Positions 35,223-44,710 of a stretch of 64,000 bases of DNA are shown piece by piece (position 1 is the stretch's first letter; every line of letters starts with the position of its first letter). Made by a program: the position numbers and the translations under genes. The DNA comes from Rossellomorea sp. BNER. Its GTDB lineage: Bacteria; Bacillota; Bacilli; Bacillales; Bacillaceae_B. The notes under the pieces are model-generated. The model saw nothing but the letters and a program-made list of their open reading frames with translations, was not told the origin of the DNA and did not search any database. Location: contig JANAVG010000009.1 in assembly GCA_024213275.1 (NCBI GenBank), positions 1 to 64,000 on the forward strand. The letters run 5' to 3'.

Positions 35223-35780
35223 TTAACGCAACGCTTTTAATGCGCCGCTCCAGGCGACGACTTGATCGAATAGCGTGTTGGCGGCTTCTTCCTGGTGAGG
35301 TGCGGGTTTCAGAATACTGTAGTTTTCAAAATCCGTAAAGATTGAAAGGGTGACCTGAGCACGTACGTCAGCAACATGCAGCTCACCCAAGATGAGTCTC
35401 AGGTTTTCTGCCGCTCTGGCTCCGCCTGTGCCACCGCCATAGCTGACGATGCCCGCTGCCTTATCCTTCCATTCGTTAAAAAGATAGTCAATGGCGTTTT
35501 TGAGCGCTCCAGAGGTGGCATGATTGTATTCTGGCGTTACGAAAATATAGCCATCAAACGAATTGATTGCTTCTGACCAAGCCATCGTATGCGGTTTCGT
35601 ATATTGGCCAAATATAGGTGGATTAGGTTCATCCAATAGCGGCAAATTAAACTCTGCAATATCCACGAGTTCGTATTCCGCATCACTGCGTTTTTGTGCC
35701 ATTTCGTGTACCCATTTAGCGACTGATTCACCTCTACGTCCTGGACGCGTGCTGCCAATGATGATTCCAATTTTTAGCAT
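35223..35780 (-). CDS. NADPH-dependent FMN reductase family protein
   Basis: A 185-residue flavodoxin-like protein. The FMN phosphate loop GIIIGSTRPGRRGESVAKW and the isoalloxazine-binding TPEYNHATSGALKNAIDYL are typical of the YieF/ChrR/azoreductase group. ATG at 35780 is 8 bp after GGAGG; another ATG two codons upstream is only about 3 bp from it. Likely a quinone, chromate or azo reductase that limits redox stress. Confidence 0.88.
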   Translation of the reverse strand: MLKIGIIIGSTRPGRRGESVAKWVHEMAQKRSDAEYELVDIAEFNLPLLDEPNPPIFGQYTKPHTMAWSEAINSFDGYIFVTPEYNHATSGALKNAIDYLFNEWKDKAAGIVSYGGGTGGARAAENLRLILGELHVADVRAQVTLSIFTDFENYSILKPAPHQEEAANTLFDQVVAWSGALKALR

Positions 35781-35965
35781 TGTCATTTCCTCCGTTATGT
35801 TGACTGTATTTTTTTCTAATTATATTTCCTATAAGGGGTAATACCAACTATCCGTCATCTCCCCAGCTAAGGCTTTGGGATTTGAAGTAAAAGATATTGA
35901 ATCGAATGAAAGATGGAACTGTTTCTATCAGTAGATGATTTTACTTTTAGAACAGCCCAGGAAAC

Positions 35966-36547
35966 TTAAAATATGGTATTCACTGTTTCTTCAACTTGTT
36001 TCAACATATCCTTAAGTGCTTCTTCACCTATATCAGGGACACTTCCAAAAAGTAGATGTTCTACAGGTTCAATTCCAGTGAAATCAAAAATCCCCATATC
36101 CGAAGTGATTTTAATACCAGCCGTCATTCCCATTTCATCGTAAATTTCCTTAGGAGTTCCATGGGTATTAATAATAAAACCTTTCTTTCCTGCCAACAGT
36201 TGATTGATCCCTTTTTCACCATAAGAATAAGCAAAACCATATGAAAAGACACGATCGATATACCCTTTGAGGATAGCAGGGAGTCCAGTCCACCAGATGG
36301 GATAAATGAGTGTAATAGCATCCGTTTGGGCAACAAATTCTTGTTCTATTTTAATATCTGATGGCGTTTTTCCTGTCTTTATAGCCTTTAAATCTGAAGG
36401 TTTCAGTACAGGTTGGAAATCGAGTGCATACAAATCACGCACCTCCACTTCATGTCCATTCTTCTCCAAGGCACTTACAGTGGTTTCCAATATCGCATGA
36501 TTAAAGCTTTCAGGATGTGGATGTGCATAGACAACAAGATGTTTCAT
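35966..36547 (-). CDS. NAD(P)H dehydrogenase (quinone), flavodoxin-like
   Basis: A 193-residue protein of the KefF/MdaB/YwrO group: VVYAHPHPESFNHAILET at the FMN phosphate site, LIYPIWWTGLPAILKGYIDR at the ring-binding site and NTHGTPKEIYDEMGM. It starts after GGAGGT. It likely reduces quinones or other electrophiles by two electrons. A relic of a family-2 repeat end (TTAGAACAGCCC) lies just downstream of the stop on the minus strand. Confidence 0.88.
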   Translation of the reverse strand: MKHLVVYAHPHPESFNHAILETTVSALEKNGHEVEVRDLYALDFQPVLKPSDLKAIKTGKTPSDIKIEQEFVAQTDAITLIYPIWWTGLPAILKGYIDRVFSYGFAYSYGEKGINQLLAGKKGFIINTHGTPKEIYDEMGMTAGIKITSDMGIFDFTGIEPVEHLLFGSVPDIGEEALKDMLKQVEETVNTIF

Positions 36548-36623
36548 TCATTACCTCCATTAAGTTCCTGTCTTCTTATTGACGATTTCATAGATATCTA
36601 GACTAGCAGGGAAAGTTCCCACA

Positions 36624-37124
36624 TTATTTGTATGAAATCTTATAAGTTGGCAAAATAACCCCATTCTCATAACTTTTTAAGTTTTTTAATTCCAAAGCAA
36701 TTTGCTTTTTATTGGTACCAAAAAGAGGTATTCCTTCCCCAATCATAATCGGATTAATTTTTAAAATTAATGTATCAATCAATTGATGATCAAGGAGTGA
36801 ACCAGCCAGTTGTCCTCCGCCACAAAGCCAAATTTTTTGATCCTTAGCCCGTTTTAGATTTTTGATAAACTCAATTGCATTGCTCTTTACCAATTCCACT
36901 TCTTCATTAGACTCAAAATCCATTGTTTTGGAGAATACATAGTGCTTAATCCCTTTATATCCCGGTTCGCCTGGTTCTAAGCCATATTGAAATCCCCACT
37001 CATACGTTTTACCACCCATTAAAACGGCATCATATTGTTGAATAGCGGATAAAAAATCCGGAACATGATCCCCTTCAAATAGAAAGGTATTAGGATCAAC
37101 TTTTCCATTCGGATCTGCATTGAA
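36624..37124 (-). pseudogene. DHFR/RibD-C family reductase, N-terminus lost at an IS end
   Basis: About 166 codons remain. They include DPNGKVDPNTFLFEGDHVPD, AVLMGGKTYEWGFQYG and the NADPH-site IWLCGGGQLAGSLLDHQLID, typical of the RibD C-terminal (dihydrofolate reductase-like) family. The usual N-terminal strand (xxSLDGxIA) is missing: the frame meets a TAG at 37125, exactly where the IS200/IS605-type end begins. The gene was therefore most likely interrupted or truncated by that element. Confidence 0.7.
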
Positions 37125-38510
37125 CTACCCCCACTTATCATCCTTATGGTCTGATTGAAGTGGGAGATTCCTAAGAACACTAGCGTAACCGCCAATTATT
37201 TATTAGGCTATCCCTGTAGTTCCTACAGTTAGAAGTCTTATCGCTTCGTTTTTTAGATTTATACTTGCGTTAATATCCCGATCGTGAAGAGTGTTGCACT
37301 TCGTACAAGTCCATTCACGTAATCCAAGACTTTTAACGTCTTTATTTTGATAGCTGCAGCAAGAACAAAGTTGACTACTGGCGAAGTTTTTTGCAACGGT
37401 TACGACTTGTTTACCGTACCATTTCGCTTTGTATTCCATCATCGTTTTGAATTGTGACCACGATACTTCACTGATGGCTTTAGCAAGATGATGATTTTTT
37501 AACATAGTAGATACAGACAAATCCTCTACTCCAATAATGTCGTGGTTTTTGACCATTTCGGTAGAGATTTTATCCAAGTAATCTTTTCTTGCATTCACCA
37601 TCTTCTCATGAATGCGTGCTACTTTCCTTTTGGCTTTGTACCAATTCGCACCGCCTATAGTCCGTCTACTCATCATTTTTTGTGCTTTGGCCAACTTTTC
37701 TTCCAACCTGCGAAAAAACTTTGGATTAGAGTATATAGTTCCATCAGAAAGGACAGCAAAATTTTTTATACCGACATCAACCCCAATAACTGAATGGGTT
37801 TTAGGTAATTCCGATTTTTCTGTTTCTGTTCCGATCGAAACAAAATAGTTACCAGAAGGATTACATCTTATCGTGGCATTAAGAATCCGACCTTTAATTT
37901 CCCGACTTTTCGCAAAGCGAACAAGGCCAAGTTTGGGCAATTTAATGTGATGACCGATGACAGCTATATTCCCATTTGTATGTTTCGTTGTGTAGGATTG
38001 AACAGGGTTCTTTTTGGATTTAAAACGTGGAGTTTTGTTCTGCTTTTTGTAGTATCGATCATAAGAATCAGCTAAAATTTCAATCGATTTTTGCAAAGCG
38101 ATACTATCCACTTCCTTTAAGAATTCAAATTGTTTCTTTAGTTCAGGAAGAGCTTTTATGGTTTCATTCTTATTTAGGCATCCACCCTTCCAATTATTCG
38201 CAGGGAGCTGGCCATATTGAACCATTTCTTTGACTATATACCAATAAGCATCTTTTTCTTTTTGTTTACCAAGAAAGAAGTTGAACACAAAACGTGAACA
38301 GCCGATCGTTTTCTGAATGAGTTCCGTCTGTTTTTTTTTGGATAGAGACGAAATTTATAGGATTTGTTGACCAGCATGATTTTCACCTCACTCCGAAAGA
38401 ACATTTGTTCTTATTATACCATAAAGAGGGAATTTTTGGCTAACACCAACCGACATCTCCCACTTACTCATCGGGCTACGCCCTTCTCATTCCTTGAAGT
38501 GGGAGTCTTC
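37125..38510 (-). mobile_element. IS200/IS605-family element, tnpB only
   Basis: Both ends carry subterminal hairpins built on the same sequence: CCCACTT...AAGTGGGAG at about 37130-37168 and CTCCCACTTACT...AAGTGGGAG at about 38455-38505. Between them lies a single tnpB on the minus strand and no tnpA. The 3' end of tnpB plus the right-end hairpin would be the omega-RNA region of such elements, and the sequence just beyond (the DHFR-like remnant) would be the guide segment. Exact borders are estimated to within about 10 bp. Confidence 0.75.
37203..38377 (-). pseudogene. tnpB: TnpB RNA-guided nuclease, frameshifted in an A9 run
   Basis: The ATG at 38377 (GAGGTG 8 bp before) starts [13 protein letters not shown]; the A9 run at 38331-38339 then shifts the frame, and the rest (about 361 residues from [16 protein letters not shown]) is intact in the -1 frame. 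Ten A residues would restore one continuous reading. The nuclease core is complete: [14 protein letters not shown] (first RuvC Asp), [12 protein letters not shown] (Glu), the zinc finger CSCC...CTKC and [11 protein letters not shown] (last Asp). It is either a recent null allele or is read by slippage at the A run. Confidence 0.85.
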
Positions 38511-39325
38511 TGTTGGGAAATGATAAAATACAAAGTAACGTTTTCTTCCAATGAAGTAGCAGAAGTTTTTATCCTTTCAGCTATGCTCCTATTAAATACT
38601 TGTAAAACCAAAGTAGCGACGGGAGAGAATCACTTCATGAGAGTCTTAGAATAAAATTGTTCTTTAAATGGTCATTACCGTTTATTGATCAATATAAAAA
38701 GCCTCCTTATCCACTTTTCGGATAGGAGGCAGGGCAGGAATCATAGCAAAGGGTCACAATACCCCTCTTTAACAGTCATCCTTTAGTGCATAATAAAAAA
38801 CCCATACTAATCCTATCAAGAAAAATGTTAATTTATAAAAATAAACATAGTTTTCTTTTAAACAAGGATTAGTTGATCATCGGCTTTTGTCACCCTTTTC
38901 TTTTTATCGGCTTAATATTACGATATAATGTAAGGTTAGTCAATGAAGAATTTTCCTATAATTCTTCGAATATAGCATTTACTTCTCTTTATGATGTCTA
39001 GGATACTCTCGTATTTATGCTTTGATCCAGAGCATTTTTTGAAAATTAACGGGTTAAGCCGAGGTTATACTCGTTCTATAAATATATAATTTGGTTGCTG
39101 GGCTGGTGAAAAGGTACTGAATTTGGGGAGTGTTTAAGGTACAAAAAGTGAATTCAATTACATGGGTCATAACGAGGAGTTCGGTAATACGTGACGGAGG
39201 CTTCCCCATCCTGAAGCCTCGCCATGCCAAGTTTAGCGTATCGTTAAATTACTAGGAAGATAGCAGGAGTTAACCTTCACTCAATCAACTTCAATTAATA
39301 ATCATCACATAATTAACCAATTTCA
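38511..39325. other. 815-bp gap without a firm gene
   Basis: At 38511-38654 both strands have an open frame of about 45 codons; neither has a binding site. A hairpin terminator lies at 38701-38730. At about 39194-39222 GAGGCTT/AAGCCTC forms a small hairpin that looks like another IS605-type end. No complete gene is supported. Confidence 0.4.
38701..38730 (-). terminator. Hairpin with T-run on the minus strand
   Basis: GCCTCC-T-TATCC pairs with GGATA-GGAGGC around ACTTTTC; TTTTTATA follows on the minus strand. The gene it belonged to is not recognisable. Confidence 0.5.
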
Positions 39326-41353
39326 CTATTTCCCCATAAAAAGCTGGTTAACATATGTCTTTCCTTTTTCGGTCACGGTACATCCTCTAACCCCTCTATT
39401 TACCTGAATCAACTGATTGGCCCGTAGCATATCAATGATACTCTTCACTTTTCCTTCTCCAATATTTACACCTCTTCGTGCAAGCTCTTGTACGAGTTTC
39501 CGTCGACCAATACCAAATTTCAAATAAATGATCATCAGTACATGTTCTTCTTCTGATAACATGCTTTCACATAAAGGTTTTGCTTCCGGCTCTTTTTGAT
39601 TATCAGCTTCTTTTAACAAATAAATCGGCACATCACTTAGTTGAATTTTTTGATTAGTGACTTTTACATTCACCATATATTCTACGACATTGACAAGTTC
39701 TCGGACATTTCCCGGCCACGGATGACGCTGAAAAAACTCAATTGTTTCTTTTTCCATAAACTCATTTACATGATAGACCTCGTCATTAGTGAACTTGTTT
39801 ATGTAGTGATGCAGCATTAGTAAAATGTCTTCTCTTCTTTCCCGTAACGGTAAGGTTTGAAGGGGGAGCACATTTAATCGATAATATAAATCTTGTCTAA
39901 ACGTACCTTCTTGTACTTTTTCTTCTAGGTTTACGTTTGTCGCGGCAATGATGCGAATATCAATGGGAACCTGTTCATTTCCACCGACTCTTCGAACCAC
40001 GCCTTCTTGCAGCACCCTTAATAACTTCACTTGTAAATCAAGCGGCGCATCTCCAATCTCATCCATAAAAATCGTTCCTCGATGTGCCTCTTCGAACAAC
40101 CCCCTTTTTCCGCCTTTTTTGGCACCTGTAAACGCTCCTTCCTCATATCCAAACAGCTCGCTTTCCAATATGGAGGAAAGAGCCGCAAAATTAACAGCAA
40201 CAAATGGCTGGTCGGAACGTAAGGAAGCATTATGAATGGCTTGAGACAATAGTTCTTTTCCTGTACCGCTTTCTCCTTGAATAAGAACGGTCGAATCCCG
40301 TTTGGCCATTTTTTTGGCGAGTTCCAATGTTTTCATCATTTTAGCGCTTCGTGAGTATAAATGAGTAAAGTCATAATGTGCAATAAACTTCTTATTTTTT
40401 AATTTTGACCGAACGACCGTATCGATTTGTTTAAACGTATCGTAATTTTCAAACTCTATAAGATAGCAAATCGTTTCTCCATCTTTTTCAACTTTATCAA
40501 TGGAAACAATATATGTATGATCATGTAAAACAAAAACTTCATCCTCATGATCATATGTGGGTTGTAACTTAAAATCCCGACCTAGAAAATCTTTTATATC
40601 GGCATTCAATAACGAATAATCCACAAACATCCGTTTTGTTTTCTCGTTAAAATATGTAATCATTCCTTGATCATCGCAAAATAATAATGCTTTTGGAAAT
40701 TTATCAAAAATCGTTGTCAGTAAAAGATTAGAATGATCTAGCTTGTGGTTTAATACGGATAAGTATCTCGTCAATCCGATAATTTCACTTACAAATTCTG
40801 ATGAAGCCACTATCCCTCTTTGAGATAAAAGATTTAATTCACTCATGATCTCCGTTATGGTTGTAATGTCTACTTGTCTATTTCCAATGTCAATAATTTG
40901 CGGTATATCATTTGGCACAAGATGACTTTCTCCCGGAGTGACGGCTATCGAGCACGATTCATATGTTTTGATCCCTGGATAATACGGAAAAAAGGAAAGG
41001 GATTGAAATCCATGCCCTTTTAACTGCTGAATGGTTTCTAGGCAACCTTCTTTAGAATCATTAACCAATAAAACCCGCGTTTTTTCTTTTAACGTAAACA
41101 GCTGTTCAATGTTTTCGTATCGTAAAGCCCTTCTTGCAATGATGACTTTTGAGGCATCCTGAATTTGTTCAGATGCATTCCGAAATACAAGTTCTCCTGT
41201 CAATAACACAACTTTCCCATCAAAATTTCCGTTTAATCCTTCTTCTATCGAGTGTCCCTTTATCAACACTTCTTTTTCTACATAGCGTTTAATCTGCTGT
41301 ATGACACTATGCAATGTATTAACTCCTAATGAAATCACATTCAATTCTTTCAT
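39326..41353 (-). CDS. Sigma-54-dependent transcriptional activator (PrpR-type input)
   Basis: This 675-residue regulator has an N-terminal PrpR-like sensory region (about 1-200), a PAS-like domain (about 215-310), an AAA+ domain with Walker A GESGTGKE (near 360), the sigma-54 contact loop GAFTGA (near 406), Walker B TIFMDEIGD, and a C-terminal winged-helix domain instead of the common Fis type. It therefore needs RNA polymerase with SigL. The divergently placed neighbours are not present; instead the antiporter-iadA pair upstream on the same strand carries a -24/-12 promoter at 44272-44287, making it the likely target. The inducer may be an isoaspartyl peptide or its product. Confidence 0.9.
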   Translation of the reverse strand: MKELNVISLGVNTLHSVIQQIKRYVEKEVLIKGHSIEEGLNGNFDGKVVLLTGELVFRNASEQIQDASKVIIARRALRYENIEQLFTLKEKTRVLLVNDSKEGCLETIQQLKGHGFQSLSFFPYYPGIKTYESCSIAVTPGESHLVPNDIPQIIDIGNRQVDITTITEIMSELNLLSQRGIVASSEFVSEIIGLTRYLSVLNHKLDHSNLLLTTIFDKFPKALLFCDDQGMITYFNEKTKRMFVDYSLLNADIKDFLGRDFKLQPTYDHEDEVFVLHDHTYIVSIDKVEKDGETICYLIEFENYDTFKQIDTVVRSKLKNKKFIAHYDFTHLYSRSAKMMKTLELAKKMAKRDSTVLIQGESGTGKELLSQAIHNASLRSDQPFVAVNFAALSSILESELFGYEEGAFTGAKKGGKRGLFEEAHRGTIFMDEIGDAPLDLQVKLLRVLQEGVVRRVGGNEQVPIDIRIIAATNVNLEEKVQEGTFRQDLYYRLNVLPLQTLPLRERREDILLMLHHYINKFTNDEVYHVNEFMEKETIEFFQRHPWPGNVRELVNVVEYMVNVKVTNQKIQLSDVPIYLLKEADNQKEPEAKPLCESMLSEEEHVLMIIYLKFGIGRRKLVQELARRGVNIGEGKVKSIIDMLRANQLIQVNRGVRGCTVTEKGKTYVNQLFMGK

Positions 41354-41561
41354 CTTTTTCTCCCTCTCTATAGGTCAACTCCATGAGAACTCAAAATTTT
41401 CTGTCTTACATTATGAAAGAGAATGACCTTTGTGTCTAGGGATAAAAAAAGGAAATGCTTTTACTGATGGGACCGGGCAAGAAACCCCAATTTTATCGGA
41501 ATTCACATGCCAGGCCCAATTTTAGAAATGACTTAAAAATACTATTTCTCTATTTTGAGTC

Positions 41562-42722
41562 TTATTCAAACATTCCTATTTTAATAACCTTGTAATCTTT
41601 CACAAATGGAGTTCCGCTTGCCCATACATCTCGGACATTTAACGTTTCGTCCAGTATAACAAGATCGGCATATCCATTCTCTGCAATGATGCCTCTCTCA
41701 TGACATATGCCCAGTCCTTTAGCAGGGTTGATGGTGAACGGTCTTAACGCTTTTTCAAGTGGCAGCCCTTCTTGATGGACCAATTTTCTTAAGGTATCTA
41801 GATTCGGTTTGAAGCCTGCGACTTCGAGGCCGATGAATTGGCCTACTTTATCAAAGACAGGCATACTTCCATTCGCGTCGGAGCTGACGGTGATTCGATT
41901 GATATCAACACCATGATGGAGTAAATACATAAGTGCCTTGCTTGGCGTTACCGTTTCCCCTTCCATCACCAAATCGATATTGGACGTAATATCGATCAGG
42001 CCTCCTTGTTTAGCAAATTCAATGGAAGCATCCAAAAGACGTCCATTACGATTTATATGAGTAGGACTAAAAAGACTGATAGGTAAATCTGTTTCATCTA
42101 GTATCTCATAAATCATCTCGTAAAGACCTTTTCCGTTCCCCATATGCAAATGAATGAATCCAGGTTTTTTCGAGAGCATGGAGGAAACTCTAACATGGGC
42201 AGCCAATCTCTTTAGCTCTTCTTTCATGACGTAGGAAGAACGATGATCCTCAATGGCGAGCTTCAAACCAAGTACTTCATCAAAAAACATGATGTCTTCC
42301 CTTACATCTCCCGTGATGGTGTTCGGCGGATAACCGTAACCGCCTGTCAAAATATAAGCATTCAGCCCTTCTTCTTTTAGCGATTTCGCTTTAGCCAGTA
42401 AATTTTTTGTATTCCTTGCCAAATCGTTGGTTCCTAATAAACCAACAACCGTTGTGATGCCCTGTTGAACGATCTTGCTGATTTGAACTTCAGGTGTACT
42501 TGATGAGAATCCTCCTTCACCTCCTCCACCCGTAATATGAACATGACGATCGATGATCCCGGGTATGCACTTTGTATTGCTGCCATCAATCATTTGAATG
42601 TCAACACCGATTATATTAATCTCATCCTCTATTTTCACAATACGATCATTTGCAATTAATATATCTTTATTCCCTTCGTACTCTGGTGTGTAAAGTTCCG
42701 TATTTTTGATCAGTTGTAACAT
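41562..42722 (-). CDS. iadA: Beta-aspartyl (isoaspartyl) dipeptidase
   Basis: This 386-residue amidohydrolase cleaves isoaspartyl dipeptides that arise from damaged proteins. It shows the metal motif GIIDRHVHITGGGGEGG, the conserved TGGYGYPPNTITG loop, FIHLHMGNG and SPTHINRN (His ligands), and VSSDANGSMP (catalytic Asp). The ATG at 42722 is 7 bp after AGGAGG; an earlier in-frame start lacks a site. It lies 36 bp after the NhaC-type gene, so both are one transcript. Confidence 0.92.
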   Translation of the reverse strand: MLQLIKNTELYTPEYEGNKDILIANDRIVKIEDEINIIGVDIQMIDGSNTKCIPGIIDRHVHITGGGGEGGFSSSTPEVQISKIVQQGITTVVGLLGTNDLARNTKNLLAKAKSLKEEGLNAYILTGGYGYPPNTITGDVREDIMFFDEVLGLKLAIEDHRSSYVMKEELKRLAAHVRVSSMLSKKPGFIHLHMGNGKGLYEMIYEILDETDLPISLFSPTHINRNGRLLDASIEFAKQGGLIDITSNIDLVMEGETVTPSKALMYLLHHGVDINRITVSSDANGSMPVFDKVGQFIGLEVAGFKPNLDTLRKLVHQEGLPLEKALRPFTINPAKGLGICHERGIIAENGYADLVILDETLNVRDVWASGTPFVKDYKVIKIGMFE

Positions 42723-42758
42723 CAAGATGCCTCCTGTGAACATTGTCTCTGCATTTTA

Positions 42759-44201
42759 TTAACTGACATTTTCGTCTGCCATTTTATCGTTTGTGGAGCT
42801 ATTGATCTTTTTAATCGTAAAGCCTGTATATCCATATATGATAGATATAATAAACCCGAGATAACACATGACTGCCCACGGTAAATATTCAATAACAGGC
42901 ACACCTAATGTACTGGACATATATACACCTGCCATCGACCAAGGTACGAGCGAAACAACAACCGTGCCGGAATCTTCTAACGTCCTTGATAAGTTTTTCG
43001 GATGCAGCCTTCTTTGGTCATAGACGTTTTTGAACAATTCACCCGGAATTAAAATCGATAGATAAGAGCTTCCTGTTGTAATAGCCATTGTGAGGCAAGA
43101 CAATACGGTGGCTAAAACTATACTTCCCGTAGATTTCGCTTTTTCATTGATTTTCTCGAGTACAACTTCTAAGCATCCAATTTTACTGATGACACCTGCA
43201 AAGGCAAACGAACAAAAAGCGATCAAGGTCGTCCCCATCATCGAGTTCATTCCACCGCGATTTAAAAGGTTTTGCACTGCCTCAGGTGTTGCAGCAGAAT
43301 CGAAGCCGCTTGCTGTCACCATGCTGACATTAAACCCTTGCACAGTAGCCAAAAATGCATTTTCCAGCGACATCGATTGAAACACCAATCCTAGTATGAT
43401 AGCTGTAATAGACGAAATGAGCATAATTGGAATGGTCGGATATTTTTTGATTGAACCGACAAGGACAATGAGAATAGGGATAATTAGCATTACATTCCAA
43501 TCAAACATGGAGGTTAAAGTGGACGTCATAATCTCAATCTTCTCTTCATCGACATCATTATTTGTATAAGCCGACTTACCAACAAACATATAGACAATTA
43601 ATCCTATTAATGCAGCCGGCATTGTCGTGAACAGCATATGCTTAATATGATCATAAATATTACTTCCTGCCACCGCTGAAGCCAAATTCGTCGTATCTGA
43701 AAGCGGCGAAAGCTTATCACCAAAATAGGCGCCCGCTACAACGGCTCCTGCTGTGATCGGCAGTGATACACCTTGTACCATCGCAATCCCCATGACCGCT
43801 ACCCCAATCGTACCGGCAGATCCCCATGATGTTCCCGTAAAAGTGGAAACAATGGCCGACACGATAAAGGCCGTTATGATTAAGTAGCTAGGATTGATCA
43901 ACTCGATTCCATAATAAATCATCATTGGAATGGTACCGGAAATCATCCATGTTCCTATTAATATACCAACTGTAATTAAAATCAAAATGGCCGGCATAGA
44001 TTTTGTCGTCTTCTCGACGATTCCCTCTTGCATTTCTTCCCATGAAACTCCTAAACTTTTCCCCATGGCTGCAGCTACTATAACGGCGATGATCAATAAA
44101 GGTTCTGCCCTTAAATGGAAGACGCCGTAGCCGATTCCCAATAAAATCAGCATGGTAAAAACTGGCACAATCGCTTGAAAGAAGCTTGGTCTTTTTTTCA
44201 T
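42759..44201 (-). CDS. NhaC-family Na+/H+ antiporter-type transporter
   Basis: This 480-residue protein has about 11-12 membrane helices and NhaC motifs: FTGTSWGSAGTIGVAVMGIA, GAYFGDKLSPLSDTTNLASA and LVPWSMAGVYMSSTLGVP. A strong AGGAGGAAGGG precedes the ATG. NhaC relatives also exchange organic acids such as malate/lactate. Because it is followed by iadA and driven by a sigma-54-type promoter, uptake of an aspartyl peptide or export of the amino acid product is a reasonable inference; a plain sodium/proton exchanger is the alternative. Confidence 0.88.
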   Translation of the reverse strand: MKKRPSFFQAIVPVFTMLILLGIGYGVFHLRAEPLLIIAVIVAAAMGKSLGVSWEEMQEGIVEKTTKSMPAILILITVGILIGTWMISGTIPMMIYYGIELINPSYLIITAFIVSAIVSTFTGTSWGSAGTIGVAVMGIAMVQGVSLPITAGAVVAGAYFGDKLSPLSDTTNLASAVAGSNIYDHIKHMLFTTMPAALIGLIVYMFVGKSAYTNNDVDEEKIEIMTSTLTSMFDWNVMLIIPILIVLVGSIKKYPTIPIMLISSITAIILGLVFQSMSLENAFLATVQGFNVSMVTASGFDSAATPEAVQNLLNRGGMNSMMGTTLIAFCSFAFAGVISKIGCLEVVLEKINEKAKSTGSIVLATVLSCLTMAITTGSSYLSILIPGELFKNVYDQRRLHPKNLSRTLEDSGTVVVSLVPWSMAGVYMSSTLGVPVIEYLPWAVMCYLGFIISIIYGYTGFTIKKINSSTNDKMADENVS

Positions 44202-44271
44202 TTTCCCTTCCTCCTAATTCCAACTTATAAGATATTTTTTTACCATCGTTCAACGACTTACTATATAACCA

Positions 44272-44287
44272 TGCAATTATCGCGCCA
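44272..44287 (-). promoter_or_regulatory. Sigma-54 (-24/-12) promoter
   Basis: On the minus strand TTGGCGCGATAATTGCAT differs from the consensus TGGCACGRNNNTTGCW at one position only (G for A in the -24 box), with exact spacing between GG and GC. It ends about 70 bp before the NhaC-type start and lies in the same neighbourhood as a GAFTGA-type activator gene. Confidence 0.8.
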
Positions 44288-44365
44288 ACTTGATTTTATT
44301 GTTCGAATAAACGGACTATTCTACCTTTTCAAGTCGTTATCCGATAAATCTCCCTTCAACAAAAC

Positions 44366-44416
44366 GGTATTTGAAAGGGATGAGAAACAATTAAAATACC
44401 ATTAACATACCATTAA
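44366..44416 (-). promoter_or_regulatory. Candidate upstream activator sites
   Basis: GGTATTT and AAATACC form an inverted repeat with 21 bp between them, and ATACCATTAA is directly repeated at 44396 and 44407 (11-bp step). The block lies about 80-130 bp upstream of the -24 box, the usual place for enhancer sites of sigma-54 activators. Confidence 0.5.
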
Positions 44417-44587
44417 ATAAAAAAGTTCCAGTCACCAACCGATAATGGGGAATTTGGCTATATTTATGTAAGAATTTTCTTAGCGTACAAAATTCCCGAA
44501 ATATTGGTGGTACACCTAGTACATCTAAAGGTTTGGTTTGGTATTTAAAGAGGTAAAGGGATTATTTCTCATTTTTTTTCAAACAAA

Positions 44588-44626
44588 AAGACTGATTCAT
44601 CCTTAAATAGTCTGAATCAGTCTTTT
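44588..44626 (-). terminator. Terminator after the broken glycerate kinase
   Basis: AAAGACTGATTCA and TGAATCAGTCTTT form a 13-bp perfect stem; T residues follow on the minus strand. It lies 85 bp after the stop at 44711. Confidence 0.75.
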
Positions 44627-44710
44627 GGCATAACTTTCAACATCGTCGTCGCTCCCGTTTGTACTCTATGTCAATACGATACGTACCATTATATATGCAA
44701 TGAGTGTTAA

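Noticed and set aside
38364..38654. Plus-strand reading frame across the IS left end
   Set aside because: It begins inside the tnpB leader on the opposite strand and crosses the terminal hairpin; no binding site is present.
38511..38654. N-terminal half of the reductase split by the IS element
   Set aside because: The minus strand reads TLYFIIS there, which looks like a DHFR first strand, but the frame has no start signal and continues upstream without a fitting pattern, so the match is too short to claim.
39194..39222. Second IS605-type end near a GAGGCTT/AAGCCTC hairpin
   Set aside because: Only a single short hairpin is visible, with no transposase or partner end nearby.
42722..42904. 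Short minus-strand frame overlapping the NhaC end
   Set aside because: It is a shadow of the antiporter gene; the real iadA start lies at 42722 with its own binding site.
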